Assembly (NCBI RefSeq): GCF_001613805.1
Contig: NZ_LPVY01000005.1
Span: 476,686-540,685, forward strand
From: Thalassospira lucentensis
GTDB taxonomy: Bacteria > Pseudomonadota > Alphaproteobacteria > Rhodospirillales > Thalassospiraceae
DNA: 64,000 nt
Direction: 5' to 3'
Under the pieces are notes generated by a model. The model was not told where the DNA came from. It made no database searches and worked only from the letters and a program-made list of their open reading frames with translations. Made by a program: the position numbers and the translations under genes. Shown here piece after piece: positions 63,691 to 64,000 of this stretch. How positions within the stretch are numbered: position 1 is the stretch's first letter; each line of letters opens with the position of its first letter.

Positions 63691-63941
63691 CGGGCAACCC
63701 CCATTTGTTAAATGCGTTTCCTCACGGTCCGGTCTGCGGGGCGCAGCCGGATTCTTGTTCAGGGGGCCCAACATCAATTTCTATGCCAACAGGGCAAACT
63801 GATTGATCGGGACGATGGAAAACGGGTCTTTGCCGGGGGAAAATCGATCACGCTCATATCCGGCGGGGTAACAGCCGGATGGGACTGTTTGCATGTCTTG
63901 TGATCATAATCGTGCCTAAAAAGGCAGCATGGGCAGAATAC
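63691..63941. other. amt upstream region, no gene or clear promoter seen
   Basis: About 250 bases that must hold the amt promoter. I searched by eye for a sigma-54 pair (TGGCAC-N5-TTGC) reading leftward and did not find one. Reading frames here are short and carry no family signal. Confidence 0.4.
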
Positions 63942-63976
63942 AAAAGACCCGCCACTGGGATATCCCAAGGCGGGTC
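63942..63976 (-). terminator. Terminator of a leftward gene beyond the window
   Basis: Stem GACCCGCC / GGCGGGTC (63946-63953, 63969-63976) enclosing the palindrome TGGGATATCCCA, with TTTTG past it on the minus strand. It implies a minus-strand gene ends just right of 64000 and that amt is transcribed separately. Confidence 0.75.
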
Positions 63977-64000
63977 AGTCGGTCTGACAGGCAGGGGGCC

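Noticed and set aside
63690..64000. Sigma-54 promoter or glnK gene upstream of amt
   Set aside because: No TGGCAC-N5-TTGC element on the minus strand and no frame with PII motifs in the available bases.
1..64000. CRISPR arrays, insertion sequences, prophage genes, rRNA or tRNA genes
   Set aside because: No regularly spaced repeats, transposase or phage motifs, or RNA gene signatures were seen on reading both strands.

Overview
The window looks like chromosomal core plus a few accessory genes from an alphaproteobacterium, most likely a Rhodospirillales member of the Thalassospira type. The taxonomic call is inference. It rests on gene order: hemC-hemD-mic60-hemY, tsaE-amgK-murU-addB-addA-trxA, tsaD-gpsA-yciI-EVE, amt-aminotransferase-ftsK, and a DUF1674/SdhAF4 gene near rpe, rsmB and purH. 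I saw no rRNA, tRNA, CRISPR array, insertion sequence or prophage.

Region by region. 1-4738 is a lysine / 2-aminoadipate catabolic run: a 2-oxoadipate decarboxylase cut by the window edge, a DAO-family flavoprotein, a class III aminotransferase and an ALDH7-type semialdehyde dehydrogenase. It ends in a clear terminator. 4779-5612 is a strikingly AT-rich gene for a two-helix membrane protein of the putative phage abortive-infection (AbiC-like) family, lodged between that operon and sodB. 5732-9625 (minus) holds sodB, a small exported protein and tex. 9859-10882 is a lower-GC methyltransferase placed directly against sdhAF4. 10889-15819 (minus) holds a small winged-helix-like gene co-translated with a YdeP-type molybdoenzyme, then rpe and rsmB. 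16008-20970 has two polysaccharide genes (WecA/MraY-like and CapD/WbpM-like) and purH. 21062-25792 (minus) is the haem operon hemC-hemD-mic60-hemY. 26058-29322 is tsaD-gpsA-yciI-EVE-Rieske. 29346-32428 has an ABHD10-like hydrolase divergent from two glycosyltransferases (GT4, GT9).

32655-38135 is the translation block infC - response regulator - rpmI-rplT - pheS-pheT. infC appears to start with AUA, and rpmI has a near-consensus promoter followed by a structured leader. 38217-40836 (minus) is a lipoprotein and a PAS histidine kinase. 41371-46899 holds lepA, a UPF0303 protein, an HxlR regulator divergent from a SnoaL-SDR pair, a GFA-family protein and a flavoprotein ferredoxin-NADP reductase. 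47130-56491 is the tightly overlapping run tsaE-amgK-murU-addB-addA, then trxA. 56576-63690 (minus) holds a Cache chemoreceptor, ftsK, a DapC-like aminotransferase and an ammonium transporter without an adjacent glnK.

I found no large new multi-gene system. The items most worth follow-up are the AbiC-like island, the molybdoenzyme / winged-helix / 25-bp palindrome unit, the overlapping palindromes in the hxlR intergenic region, the AUA start of infC and the rpmI-rplT leader.
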